Part shown: piece by piece, positions 35,584 through 45,039 of the stretch
Layout: every line of letters begins with the position of its first letter
Numbering within the stretch: position 1 is the stretch's first letter
NCBI RefSeq assembly: GCF_900129025.1
Contig: NZ_FQUM01000004.1
Span: 124,001 to 188,000, forward strand
DNA length: 64,000 nt
From: Mariniphaga anaerophila
GTDB taxonomy: Bacteria > Bacteroidota > Bacteroidia > Bacteroidales > Prolixibacteraceae
Reading direction: 5' to 3'
Notes under the pieces: generated by a model
What the model was told of the DNA's origin: nothing
What the model saw: the letters and a program-made list of their open reading frames with translations, nothing else
Databases searched by the model: none
Program-made: the position numbers and the translations under genes

Positions 35584-37314
35584 TTAATCAAAAATCCACA
35601 TTTTTGATGAAGGAAGATCTTTCCCTCCCAATAAGGAGACAGCTGCATTGTAATTTTCCCTGTTATTGCTTTCCTCGTCTAACGGATAAGTATAACGAAA
35701 TGGATAAGTATACGGAGAATAAGACGGAGCTAAAGCGAAAACGAAATTAGGTTTTTGAGTTCTTCTTACTTCGGTAAAAGCCTCAGCGTGATTTGTCATT
35801 AATAATGACAACCATTTCTGCAATGCAATTTTATCAAGGTCAGCATCCGAACCATTGAGAGCAACCTCTGGTTTTGCATAATAAGCGTCAAAATCTTCCA
35901 CAATCTCTTCTGTACCTTCATGAGTTTCGGGTTTAACGCCATTTGTAATATGCCATCTTTCAAAAGACAGCTTTATTCCCTGCTGATAATAATCTTCTAC
36001 ATTACCAGAAGAGATCCACCCATTATGCCTTGATTCCGCTAAAAGAAACATCATTTCACTTGCCTCCATCAGGACAGCCCTTAATCGATCATCATTTGTC
36101 TGAGCAATTAATCGCGAAAAACCTGTGATCCGGCGGTTGTCATAAAAGCCATTCGTACCTGGCAAAGCAGCTCCTCCATAAATATTCTGAACTGTAATTG
36201 GAGTTGGTGTTCCGAACCACTTTGCATCCAATTCGTAGGGAATATCAACTGTATTCCCGTTTAAATCCTTACCAGAGGCTACTAACCAACTAGGCTCAAC
36301 TCGTGGGTCACTCACAGGATAATAAGTAATTCCATAAGAGAAGCCATTAATTAGAACATCTTCTGACACAGTATCCGTTTGGTTTGACAAAGGAGAAAGG
36401 GCCGGTGCAAAAATCACATACATACGCGGATCGTCTAGAGATACCATATTGTCAATTAAATACTTAGTTGGTTTCTGCTCCGTAAAGTCATTGCCTGTTC
36501 CCCACTTTGTTTGCAGATACCACGAATCTTTTGACTCTGTACCTTGAAAAACAATGGATGCATTATCCTCTATAGCAGACATATAGTCATGTCCATCTGC
36601 AATAGCCTGCATTTTAGAAGAAAGATTTACGCCTTCACTTTCAAATGCTTTAAAGGAATGAACCATTAAACGAAATTTCAGAGAATTAGCAAATTTCACC
36701 CATTTAGATTTATCTCCATTATAAAGAACATCGTGATCTGAAGGAAGTCCTTTACTTTCTGGATTAGATAAGATGTCAATCGCATTATCCAACATTGCAA
36801 ACATCGATTCATAAATTTCTTTTTGCGAATCGAATTCCGGGAACAATTCACCTTCACGTCCCTGCACTGCTTGAGAAAAAGGAACATCTCCATATTTTTC
36901 AGTAAGGTAGGCACTAACAAAACACTTCAAAATGTCAGCTGCTGCAACCGTAGCCGTATTCCCCTCGTTTTCTGCCAGCTCTCTCATAGCAGCAAGTGTA
37001 CGAAATTCATTTGTGTAAGGATTTGAATTCTCCATACCCCAACTACTCTGATAGCCTGAGTAATATCCGGTAATCTGATCTCCGCCATAGCAGTCCATAA
37101 AATAAAGAGCGGCCTGCCCATTTCTTTCATTTAACAACGCCTGCCCATAACTCTTAGATATATTAACAATGGCCGTGGTCAATTGATAACGTGAATATGT
37201 AAAATAATTAACATCAAACGATGTTTGCCTTTCATCGATTCGCAGTTCGTCTTGACACGAAAAACTTAGAACAACTATTAAGCAAGCGACAAAATATATT
37301 AATAACTTCTTCAT
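35584..37314 (-). CDS. SusD/RagB-family substrate-binding lipoprotein (locus 2)
   Basis: A 576-residue SusD-like_2 lipoprotein, Cys20 after VVLSFS. Typical motifs: TEKYGDVPFSQAVQG near residue 145, VLYNGDKSKWVKFANSLKFRLMVHS near 205, and an aromatic-rich C-terminus. It pairs with the SusC gene 35 bases upstream and is followed by a strong terminator. It is only distantly like the SusD protein of locus 1, so the two systems probably recognise different substrates. Coding sequence here looks more AT-rich than in locus 1. Confidence 0.95.
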   Translation of the reverse strand: MKKLLIYFVACLIVVLSFSCQDELRIDERQTSFDVNYFTYSRYQLTTAIVNISKSYGQALLNERNGQAALYFMDCYGGDQITGYYSGYQSSWGMENSNPYTNEFRTLAAMRELAENEGNTATVAAADILKCFVSAYLTEKYGDVPFSQAVQGREGELFPEFDSQKEIYESMFAMLDNAIDILSNPESKGLPSDHDVLYNGDKSKWVKFANSLKFRLMVHSFKAFESEGVNLSSKMQAIADGHDYMSAIEDNASIVFQGTESKDSWYLQTKWGTGNDFTEQKPTKYLIDNMVSLDDPRMYVIFAPALSPLSNQTDTVSEDVLINGFSYGITYYPVSDPRVEPSWLVASGKDLNGNTVDIPYELDAKWFGTPTPITVQNIYGGAALPGTNGFYDNRRITGFSRLIAQTNDDRLRAVLMEASEMMFLLAESRHNGWISSGNVEDYYQQGIKLSFERWHITNGVKPETHEGTEEIVEDFDAYYAKPEVALNGSDADLDKIALQKWLSLLMTNHAEAFTEVRRTQKPNFVFALAPSYSPYTYPFRYTYPLDEESNNRENYNAAVSLLGGKDLPSSKMWIFD

Positions 37315-37349
37315 AATCTTATAATTTTGAATTCCAATAAAATAATCTT

Positions 37350-40300
37350 TTAAAAATTCACTGCAACTCTTAATCCCATAGTACGAATTGGTGGCAATCC
37401 AAACTGTGAGACACCCATACCTGAAATACCATCTCTAAAGGCAGTTTCAGGATCTTCATTCATCCTGTTTTTAGCCCAAAACATTACATTTTTCGCAAAC
37501 GCAGTAATGGTTATGTCTTGGCAATGCAACCTTTCAACAGCAGCTTTTTGAAATCTATAGCTAATATTAACTTCCTTAACCTTAAAATTAGTTGCATCCC
37601 ATGTTCTAAACTGAGCTCCAGACCATAGTTCTTGTCCTTCCATATAGTATGGATGTGCATACATAGTGTACAAAGGATCTTCTCCGTTCAAAATGTAATA
37701 ATCATCAGGCAGATTCAATTTTTCCTCCGGACTCATACCGGACAAGTCTCTATTAGGATCGATGAATACTGCATTCCAATACCCAAAATAACGTGGGTCG
37801 CCATTGTAATATTCCATATAACCAGAATAGGCATCCCTGTACTCTTCCCAACCTGCTCCGGGAAATATAGCGCCAGGGCTTGGCATGCTTTCCAATCCAC
37901 CAGCAAAACGGCCTCCCGTCCAGTATTCATGATATTTATCTTTGTATATAGCTCCAATATCTGCCATTCCGTCATCAATCATAATTTTCTGAGTTTCAGA
38001 AATGAACACACCGCCCAACCTTAAGCTGGAAACAATGCCCAAGCTCCAATTTTTATATCTTAAATCAGTATTAATCCCTATAATCGCGTCCGGATTCATA
38101 TTGCCAAGATAACCATTCGCCTTTATGTATTCGGTAGTACCTATTGACTCCTCAATTATACCCTCTATACCCATCAACATCATACCTTTATATTTCCCTG
38201 ATTGTATACGTGCTATTGGATCAGAGGCATACAAGTCTCCAACCCTTGATCCTTTAAATAACGATAGTTTAGAAGAACCTTCGTAATCGTAGAATTTTTC
38301 AGCGAAACGATCATCCAGCTCATCAATTACTGATTTAAATGAGGTAACATTACCTGTCACACTCCACGTCCAGTCTTTGTTTCTCACAGGAACAACAGTT
38401 AATGAAGCTTCAATACCATCTGATTTTACCGACCCCATATTAGTTAGCACAGAATTAAATCCCGAAGATCCAACAACCGGAAGATTCTGGATCTGATTAA
38501 TATGGTTTTTTGAGTATGCAGTAAATTCACCAAAAATTCGATTATCAAAGAAACCAAAATCAACTCCAATTTCTTTTGTGACGTTCAGTTCCGGTTCAAT
38601 ACTAGAATCAACGAGGCTTCCACCAACAGTTCCCATTGCTATTCCTCCCCATGTACTCCCTGAGATTCCATAACTATCTAAATTAACAGGATTGCCAATT
38701 CCGTAACCAGTCTCTGCATAACCTCCTCTTAGTTTTAAAAGGGTTACCCAATCTCCCATTTCCTTAAATGTTTCAGTAGCAATCCAGCTTAAAGAAGCAC
38801 CCGGATAAAAATGATTATCTTTTTCGTGATCTAAAATACCAACCCAATCATTTCTCCCTGTCAATTCCAGGTATACCATATTCAACCAACCTAAAGATAC
38901 AGTTCCATAAGCTCCATAATTTCGAGATGGATATCCTCTATTAAATGATGCAGCTTGTCGCACAGAAGCAGGGAGAGAACTGTAGCTAAAAGAGTTGGGC
39001 GTTGCTAACTCTTTACCATCAAAGCCCGAACTATTTCCTTCACTATAATTATATGATACACCCACTAACGCATCAACAGAAAGTTTATCATCTTTAAAAT
39101 AATTACTATAAGCAAACATCGCATCATTTTTTATACCGAGACTATTTGAATGCCGTTGTTCATAACCTCCCTTTTCTGAACGTTCTGCCCCCCACGGAGT
39201 TTTGCGTTCAAAAGCAAAACTTTGATGGCTCAGACCTGAACGGATTGTAAAAGACAGGTTATTAGCAAGTTCCCAATCCATTTGTACTTTTCCAAAGACT
39301 ACATCTTTTGCATAAGTACGAATTACTTCTTCTGCCGCGAAATAAGGGCCATTCTTACCAATTGCTTTATCAAAGCCTGCATCATTAACCCTGCTTAATC
39401 GGTCTTCCCCAGGATTCTTTAAGTAAGGTGTATTTTGATAAGTTCCATCCCAGTCAAACAACCAATTATTCGCTTGCTTCCATTCATCCATAGAAGGCAT
39501 GTTTATTGGCATTGACATTGCATGCGCCAACGGATTATCCTCTCTTTTTCCGTATACATGAGATTGATTAGGAACAAATGTATGAGAATACGAAGCCTGA
39601 GAAGTTATTACAACTTTATCTGTCAAATTATATTCAGAGCTAAAAGACACATTATTACGAATTGTTTTATTAGAAGGGACAACAGAATTTGATGTTAAAT
39701 TACCCAAATTCAACCTGTAATTTCCTTTGTCGTAATTTCCTGTAATTGCGACGTTGTTATCATACATTATTCCTGTTTCAAGAAAGGCGAGCAAAGGATT
39801 GTCGTCTCCTCGAATCTGAAGAACAGATTGCTCCCATTCCTGCGTCAAAATATTCCAACGCCAAACTGGTTCTGAATTATTTACATTATCATCGATAGCC
39901 CATCCTAATCCCTTCTTATCTTCAGTCAGTGGAGAACCATCTTCATCTCCTTGAAAGAATTGACGTTGTACAGGAGGAGCACTATATGCTTGGTCGAATG
40001 ATATTGAACTGCTCACAGAAACTCCTATGCCCTTTTTCGCTCCACTCCCGCTTTTAGTCGTAATTAATATTACACCATTTCCGGCTTGAGAACCATAAAG
40101 TGCAGCGGCACTTGCACCCTTTAAAACAGAAACACTTTCAATATCGTTAGGATTTATTGAGGACATGTAATTCCCGACGTCAATTCCCCCCGTCGTGCCA
40201 ACAGTATTTGTAGCAACAGGAACACCATCAACAACAATTAAAGGCTGAGTTTCATTATTAATATTACCGCTTTTACCTTTCATAATTCCGGCTAATGAAG

Positions 40301-40814
40301 TAGCACCACGAATATTAAACATAACAGATGAAGTAGGCGAAGAAGTAAGACTATTCATCTGAACTCCGGTTATTTTTCCCTCCAATGATTTAAGCGCATT
40401 TGACACACCTCCCGTTTCCAAGTTTTCACTGTTAACCGAAGATATATTATACCCAAGGGCTTTCTTTTCTTTTTTCATCCCCAAGGCAGTTACAACAATC
40501 TCATCAACACCGATTGTAGATGTTGACAATGTAATATCAACAATAGATTTTCCATCAACAGGCATTTCCCGAGTTTGCATGCCTACAAATGAGAAGACCA
40601 GGACAGACTGAGCATCCGGAACATTAAGACTATAGCGGCCATCCATATCAGTAATTGTGCCCTGTGCCGTTCCTTTTACCTGGATTGACACACCTGGCAA
40701 TAATTCACCTGCGGCGTCCTTTACCGTTCCGCTTACCTGCACCTGCGCGTAAACATAGACGGATAAAAGGAGAAACGCCATCATAAACAAAACCTTAGAT
40801 AATTTGTTTTTCAT
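37350..40814 (-). CDS. SusC/RagA-family TonB-dependent outer membrane transporter (locus 2)
   Basis: A TonB-dependent importer of 1154 residues. Signal peptide ends VYVYAQ. The carboxypeptidase-regulatory-like extension runs VSGTVKDAAGELLPGVSIQV to FVGMQTREM. The TonB-box-like segment is DEIVVTALGMKKEKKALGY, and the plug has PLIVVDGVPV and SVLKGASAAALYGSQAGNGV. The barrel ends in MGLRVAVNF, with the terminal phenylalanine. It heads locus 2. The 551-base region upstream is divergent to the MBL-fold gene and holds a plus-strand terminator-like hairpin (41029-41049) that may reflect an antisense small RNA. Substrate unknown; the neighbouring phosphoesterases hint at a phosphorylated glycan. Confidence 0.96.
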   Translation of the reverse strand: MKNKLSKVLFMMAFLLLSVYVYAQVQVSGTVKDAAGELLPGVSIQVKGTAQGTITDMDGRYSLNVPDAQSVLVFSFVGMQTREMPVDGKSIVDITLSTSTIGVDEIVVTALGMKKEKKALGYNISSVNSENLETGGVSNALKSLEGKITGVQMNSLTSSPTSSVMFNIRGATSLAGIMKGKSGNINNETQPLIVVDGVPVATNTVGTTGGIDVGNYMSSINPNDIESVSVLKGASAAALYGSQAGNGVILITTKSGSGAKKGIGVSVSSSISFDQAYSAPPVQRQFFQGDEDGSPLTEDKKGLGWAIDDNVNNSEPVWRWNILTQEWEQSVLQIRGDDNPLLAFLETGIMYDNNVAITGNYDKGNYRLNLGNLTSNSVVPSNKTIRNNVSFSSEYNLTDKVVITSQASYSHTFVPNQSHVYGKREDNPLAHAMSMPINMPSMDEWKQANNWLFDWDGTYQNTPYLKNPGEDRLSRVNDAGFDKAIGKNGPYFAAEEVIRTYAKDVVFGKVQMDWELANNLSFTIRSGLSHQSFAFERKTPWGAERSEKGGYEQRHSNSLGIKNDAMFAYSNYFKDDKLSVDALVGVSYNYSEGNSSGFDGKELATPNSFSYSSLPASVRQAASFNRGYPSRNYGAYGTVSLGWLNMVYLELTGRNDWVGILDHEKDNHFYPGASLSWIATETFKEMGDWVTLLKLRGGYAETGYGIGNPVNLDSYGISGSTWGGIAMGTVGGSLVDSSIEPELNVTKEIGVDFGFFDNRIFGEFTAYSKNHINQIQNLPVVGSSGFNSVLTNMGSVKSDGIEASLTVVPVRNKDWTWSVTGNVTSFKSVIDELDDRFAEKFYDYEGSSKLSLFKGSRVGDLYASDPIARIQSGKYKGMMLMGIEGIIEESIGTTEYIKANGYLGNMNPDAIIGINTDLRYKNWSLGIVSSLRLGGVFISETQKIMIDDGMADIGAIYKDKYHEYWTGGRFAGGLESMPSPGAIFPGAGWEEYRDAYSGYMEYYNGDPRYFGYWNAVFIDPNRDLSGMSPEEKLNLPDDYYILNGEDPLYTMYAHPYYMEGQELWSGAQFRTWDATNFKVKEVNISYRFQKAAVERLHCQDITITAFAKNVMFWAKNRMNEDPETAFRDGISGMGVSQFGLPPIRTMGLRVAVNF

Positions 40815-41028
40815 AAAGATTAGCTATTAAGTTTAACAACATAAATTAAATCTCTTAAACCATTCATTACAAATTTCCGAAACGCTAAACCGATAAACCA
40901 CTACTATCTTATTCATTTCACATAGAATTTTAACCCACACACAAAGCTTATCGAATGCAGATTAACATAAATTGTTAATATTTTATTACAGCAAAATCAA
41001 AATACAATGAATAAATTAGAGTTTTAGC

Positions 41029-41049
41029 ACCTGTCGCGCACAGGTTTTT
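41029..41049 (+). terminator. Orphan plus-strand terminator-like hairpin upstream of SusC
   Basis: ACCTGT (41029-41034) and ACAGGT (41040-41045) with loop CGCGC form a 6-bp stem running into TTTTT. No plus-strand gene precedes it: the gene to the left, SusC, is on the minus strand. It could end a small RNA transcribed divergently from SusC, or be a chance hairpin. Confidence 0.45.
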
Positions 41050-41130
41050 CCTCTGCCAGCGTAACATACAGAAAAGTATTTTTCATATTCCTGCGCAAAA
41101 CACATAAACTTATCCTTTCATTATGTATAC

Positions 41131-41140
41131 TTTACGTAAA
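41131..41140. promoter_or_regulatory. Palindrome TTTACGTAAA, candidate operator
   Basis: A perfect 10-bp palindrome with a central CG, a shape used by LacI-family regulators. It lies between SusC (minus) and the MBL-fold gene (plus). A LacI-family regulator is encoded at 55377-56399. Short palindromes are common in AT-rich DNA, so support is weak. Confidence 0.25.
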
Positions 41141-41366
41141 CGCAGAAACTAATCCACATATGTTCATATTTGAAAATTCTGTGTATACTTCGCCAGTAGT
41201 GTATTTACCTGTTCCGACTACATTACAAGAAAATTATCCCATTTTAAAAACTATAAAGAAAATTCGCTATTTTAAAGACAAATATCCGAAACACGCTTTA
41301 AACAGGGTTATTATTCTATCAAAAAGTTTGTATATTCACCTATTTAACACCTAAAATCAGTTTCTG

Positions 41367-42080
41367 ATGCAGATACTTAAAAACCTATTTCAAACCGGCG
41401 GCGATCTTAACGGGCTAACGTTTGACCAACCCAACGCACTTTGGAATGACGGCAATTCGTACGTATTGAAAACCAGAATTGGGCTACTCATGTTTGACTG
41501 CGGGTGTGGAGACACGCTCGACCAGATTTTCACAAATATGAAATACTGGGGATTAAATCCGGATGACATTAAATATTGCCTGCTCACACATCCGCATTTG
41601 GATCATGCCGGGGGAGCACTCCTGCTAAAAAGAAAAGGGGTGAAAATTATTGCAATAAAAGAAACGGCAGACGCTGTGGCAGCCGGAGATGAACGTTGTG
41701 CCGGGTATCTTTACCACAAGAAATTTAACACCGTGCAAGTTGATTACACTGTTGTGGATGGACAACAGCTAAACATTTTAGATACGGAAATAACGGTCGG
41801 ACACTACCCTGGGCACTCCATGGGATGCACGGCATACTCTTTCCGGCATGAAAATAAAAACATTGTAGTCAGTGGCGATATTATAGGGACACTGCTTGCC
41901 GGAGATTTTGGATGGGACGGCTCTTTTGATTTCGATAAGAAAACATATACAGAATCACTTCGCCGGTTTGCGAAACTGGATCCGGACATTATGCTTCCGG
42001 GGCACGGACTAATCTATTTCCATAAACCGCAATGGCGCATTGAAGATGCATTGAACAGCGCCCTGATTCAGTGGCGCTGA
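41367..42080 (+). CDS. MBL-fold metallo-hydrolase
   Basis: A 237-residue cytoplasmic metallo-beta-lactamase-fold protein without signal peptide. The metal motif is THPHLDHAGG (His75, His77, Asp79, His80). Further family residues are in VGHYPGHSMG, VVSGDIIG and LPGHG. Substrate range of this family includes lactones, thioesters, phosphodiesters and sulfur compounds; nothing here narrows it, though a sugar lactone or phosphoester would fit the setting. Its TGA (42078-42080) directly abuts the stop of the convergent symporter gene (42081-42083) with no intervening base. Confidence 0.88.
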   Translation: MQILKNLFQTGGDLNGLTFDQPNALWNDGNSYVLKTRIGLLMFDCGCGDTLDQIFTNMKYWGLNPDDIKYCLLTHPHLDHAGGALLLKRKGVKIIAIKETADAVAAGDERCAGYLYHKKFNTVQVDYTVVDGQQLNILDTEITVGHYPGHSMGCTAYSFRHENKNIVVSGDIIGTLLAGDFGWDGSFDFDKKTYTESLRRFAKLDPDIMLPGHGLIYFHKPQWRIEDALNSALIQWR

Positions 42081-43694
42081 CTAACTCAGCCAAATATACA
42101 ACAGAAGTGTAATTACAGATAAAACACCAAGCTGAAGCCGCCAGTCACTTAACCCTTTGAATTTTTCAATTTTAGCAGACCAATTTATTGTGGTTTTTTC
42201 TAACTTTTCCGGCACTGTTTTTTCGGTAAAAAAAGATACTAGAAAAAGGACTCCGGTTATAAGTAACTCTGCCCACAAACCTCTGTATGCAAAGTTTAAA
42301 GTTAATTTATGATGTAACACTGGGAACAATTCTTTGCCAACGTCTGGGCCGATTAATTGATCGACCACAAAAACTGTGGATAGCAAAGCACCAAAAATAA
42401 CAGACACCACCGCTCCTTTCAGAGTAACTTTTTTACTGATAATTCCAAAAAATATAGCGGGAAATATAGGAATTACCAAGTAGGCTGAAATAGTTTGAAG
42501 ATATTTATAAAGCCCTTCTTCATTTTTATAAACCAGATATGCTGCACTTATTCCTAACAAAGTCATTATTATGATGGAAACCCGACCAAGTAACACCTGC
42601 TTCTTTTCAGAAGTAGAAGGGCGGAATTCAATTATAAAATCACGTACTATTAATGTTGAAACAGAATTTAATACTGCTATAAGTGATGTAACAAGTGCTG
42701 CTATTAATGAAGCTAGAAGCAATCCCCTCAACCCTGTTGGGAGCAGTTTATTAAGCATCAGTACAAAAGTCTGTCTGGTGGCATCGCCCTCCAATTCTCC
42801 TGGAAACAAGGCAAAAGCAATTACGCCGGTAACAGAAAATAAAAACACAGGTAAAAGTTTGAGAAGAGTTGCGAACATAGCCCCCCACCTTGCATTGTTT
42901 AAGTCTGGTGCGGCGAGCGCTCTTTGCACATTCACCTGATCCATCCCCCAATAAAAAATCCCTGCATAGAAGGCTGTTGCAATAATTCCCCAAAAGGGAT
43001 AAACAGGATCGTCATATGGTTTATATATTGACATCATATCTGGTGCTTTTTCCAGCAGACTATTCCATCCGCCAACTTTATCGAGACCAATGGCCAACAT
43101 AAAAGCTGCCCCTCCGATAATAATAATCGTTTGTATAGCATCCGTATAGACAACTGCTGTAAAACCTCCGATTATCGTAAAAACAGCAACAACCATTCCC
43201 ACATAAAAAATTGTCGTCATAATATTCCACCCCAGAATACTATTCAGAACTAGAGCTCCAGCAAAAAGAGTAAAAGCCAATTTTGTCATTACACTGATAA
43301 CCAACATAAGTCCGGAAAAAAAAGTACGCAAAGAACGATTATAGCGTAGTTCCAAAAACTCAGGAATGGTAAAAACTCTGTTTTTCATGTAGTAAGGAAA
43401 CAGGATGGCGCAGGCAATACCAAGATTAATGGCAGTTGTTAACTCGACAGTCCCGGCAGAAAGACCATACCGATATGAATCTCCTGTTAATCCGACAATG
43501 TGTTCTGCTCCTATATTAGTTGCGAAAATAGAAGCGCCAATAATAGGCCATTTCACATTTCTTCCGCCCAAGAAAAAATTAGAACTATTTTTTCCGGCCT
43601 TCTTTACGAAAGCCATGTACATTCCAAAAGAAAGACTACCTGCGATTACAATAATCAAAACCAGCCAATCCCATGAAGAAAGATTAAGATTCAT
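42081..43694 (-). CDS. Sodium:solute symporter (SGLT-like), probable sugar transporter
   Basis: A 537-residue SSS-family inner-membrane transporter with about 14 hydrophobic segments. SGLT-type stretches: GGRNVKWPIIGASIFATNIGAEH near residue 42, GGFTAVVYTDAIQT near residue 180, FYWGMDQVNVQRALAA near 254, and a C-terminal extra helix. This subtype usually carries sugars such as glucose, mannose, galactose or inositol. It is the last gene of the mannosidase cluster, 37 bases after the AGE-family epimerase gene, and probably takes up the monosaccharide released by GH38/GH92, which would be mannose. The gene is clearly more AT-rich than the genes at 45-50 kb by eye. Confidence 0.92.
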   Translation of the reverse strand: MNLNLSSWDWLVLIIVIAGSLSFGMYMAFVKKAGKNSSNFFLGGRNVKWPIIGASIFATNIGAEHIVGLTGDSYRYGLSAGTVELTTAINLGIACAILFPYYMKNRVFTIPEFLELRYNRSLRTFFSGLMLVISVMTKLAFTLFAGALVLNSILGWNIMTTIFYVGMVVAVFTIIGGFTAVVYTDAIQTIIIIGGAAFMLAIGLDKVGGWNSLLEKAPDMMSIYKPYDDPVYPFWGIIATAFYAGIFYWGMDQVNVQRALAAPDLNNARWGAMFATLLKLLPVFLFSVTGVIAFALFPGELEGDATRQTFVLMLNKLLPTGLRGLLLASLIAALVTSLIAVLNSVSTLIVRDFIIEFRPSTSEKKQVLLGRVSIIIMTLLGISAAYLVYKNEEGLYKYLQTISAYLVIPIFPAIFFGIISKKVTLKGAVVSVIFGALLSTVFVVDQLIGPDVGKELFPVLHHKLTLNFAYRGLWAELLITGVLFLVSFFTEKTVPEKLEKTTINWSAKIEKFKGLSDWRLQLGVLSVITLLLYIWLS

Positions 43695-43731
43695 GTTATA
43701 AAATTTATTTCAACAAGATACTGTACAGATA

Positions 43732-45003
43732 TTATAGCCCGGATATAATTCTCTCCATTCGGTTTACGCTTTGAACCATTGCTCTGACTGTATGATAATT
43801 GATTTTCCAGGAGTGCCCCATGTGCGTCCAGATGGGTTCGCCGCGACGTGTTAACAGCGGATACCATTCTCCAACACCTTTGTTTACTACTTTCTCAAAA
43901 ACAAACCGATGCACATTCTTATATGCCTCTCCATACTTTTCATCTTCCAAAAGAATCACGGCATCGAGCAACCCGATGAGCACCTCAGCCTGTTGCCAGA
44001 ACTCTTTTTCGCGATCATAAACTCCTCCTGAATGGGGCCCTTCAACAAAAACGCCGCCGAATTCATAATCAACTCCATTCTCGATGGTATGATTATAAAT
44101 GATTCTGAAAAGCTCTTTGTAATTATTAACGTCTGCGCCCAAAATTTCAAGAGCATGATTCAACAGCCACGCAAATTCAGCATTGTGACCATAGCAGGTA
44201 TTGTCTGTGGCATTTCCTTTTTGCCCTTCTTCAGAAAACCTGTCCCATCCCCAAATAATATCGAATTTAATTTGCGGAGCAACCGACCAGTCTTTGAAAA
44301 ACTGAGGAATCCCGGTTTTATATTCAGGATGAATAATTCGGTTCAGCAAAAGGTCAATAACTTCCAGTAGTTTCCTGCGGTGCACATCCATTCCTGTGCA
44401 TTCGTAAAGCGTTGTAAATGCTTCCATCAGGTGCATGTGAACATCCAGTGTTTTTCGGTCGCCGCCCTGGCTTCCGGAGCCACAAAGCGTCCAATCTCGA
44501 TGGAACATTTCCCAGTAACCACCATACATGGAATCGACGCAATATTTCTGGATCAGGTCAAAAACTTTTTCGGCATACTCAACGCCCCGTTTGTCGCCGG
44601 TAGCCAGCGTGTATTCACTTAATGAATAAACAGCAAAGCTGTGCCCGTAAATAATTTTCTGATCAATTTTCACATTCCCTTTCCGGTCTAACATCCAAAA
44701 AAAACCACCGTTTTCGCCATCCCACATTCTGTCGAGCAGAAAATCCACACCGTGGCGCGCCATATCAGCCAGATTTCCGTTCCCATACCCGGCCCGGTGA
44801 GCCGAAGAAAGCGTATAAAGACATCGGGCCTGTGCAATCAACGATTTTTCATCTTCTCCCGTATCATTTCCTTTTTCATCAAAATGAGTAAGATACCCGC
44901 CATTTTCCTTATCAATCATCCGGGAGGTCCAAAAGGGCAAAAGCTCATTTACCAAATGGTTTTCGGCTTCATTTTTAAGTTGAATAAGTTCTTTTTTATC
45001 CAT
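43732..45003 (-). CDS. AGE/RenBP-family sugar epimerase or isomerase
   Basis: A cytoplasmic (alpha/alpha)6-barrel enzyme of the N-acylglucosamine 2-epimerase superfamily, 423 residues from ATG 45003 (an in-frame ATG at 45030 would add nine). Histidines at the positions typical of this superfamily are seen in IIYGHSFA (His121), VHMHLMEA (His189, His191), YGHNAEFAWL (His273) and GHSWKINYHTVR near the C-terminus. Members include N-acyl-D-glucosamine 2-epimerase, cellobiose 2-epimerase and mannose isomerase. Between a symporter and alpha-mannosidases, conversion of mannose to fructose or glucose is the best guess. A ManNAc to GlcNAc reaction for the sialidase-like region is the alternative. Sequence alone does not decide. 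Confidence 0.88.
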   Translation of the reverse strand: MDKKELIQLKNEAENHLVNELLPFWTSRMIDKENGGYLTHFDEKGNDTGEDEKSLIAQARCLYTLSSAHRAGYGNGNLADMARHGVDFLLDRMWDGENGGFFWMLDRKGNVKIDQKIIYGHSFAVYSLSEYTLATGDKRGVEYAEKVFDLIQKYCVDSMYGGYWEMFHRDWTLCGSGSQGGDRKTLDVHMHLMEAFTTLYECTGMDVHRRKLLEVIDLLLNRIIHPEYKTGIPQFFKDWSVAPQIKFDIIWGWDRFSEEGQKGNATDNTCYGHNAEFAWLLNHALEILGADVNNYKELFRIIYNHTIENGVDYEFGGVFVEGPHSGGVYDREKEFWQQAEVLIGLLDAVILLEDEKYGEAYKNVHRFVFEKVVNKGVGEWYPLLTRRGEPIWTHMGHSWKINYHTVRAMVQSVNRMERIISGL

Positions 45004-45039
45004 TAGAAGTAGTCGTTTAATTTCTGACAAAAATCAATT

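Larger units (their letters stand above)
40815..41366. other. AT-rich divergent intergenic region between SusC (locus 2) and the MBL-fold gene
   Basis: 552 bases without a convincing gene. It holds the upstream regions of two divergent genes, a plus-strand hairpin with a T-run (41029-41049), and a perfect palindrome TTTACGTAAA (41131-41140). A 64-codon frame at 41160-41354 looks like chance AT-rich sequence. I found no exact TTTG/TAnnTTTG promoter in either direction. Confidence 0.6.

Noticed and set aside
41160-41354. 64-codon plus-strand frame upstream of the MBL-fold gene
   Set aside because: AT-rich random-looking product without conserved pattern, in a region better explained as regulatory.
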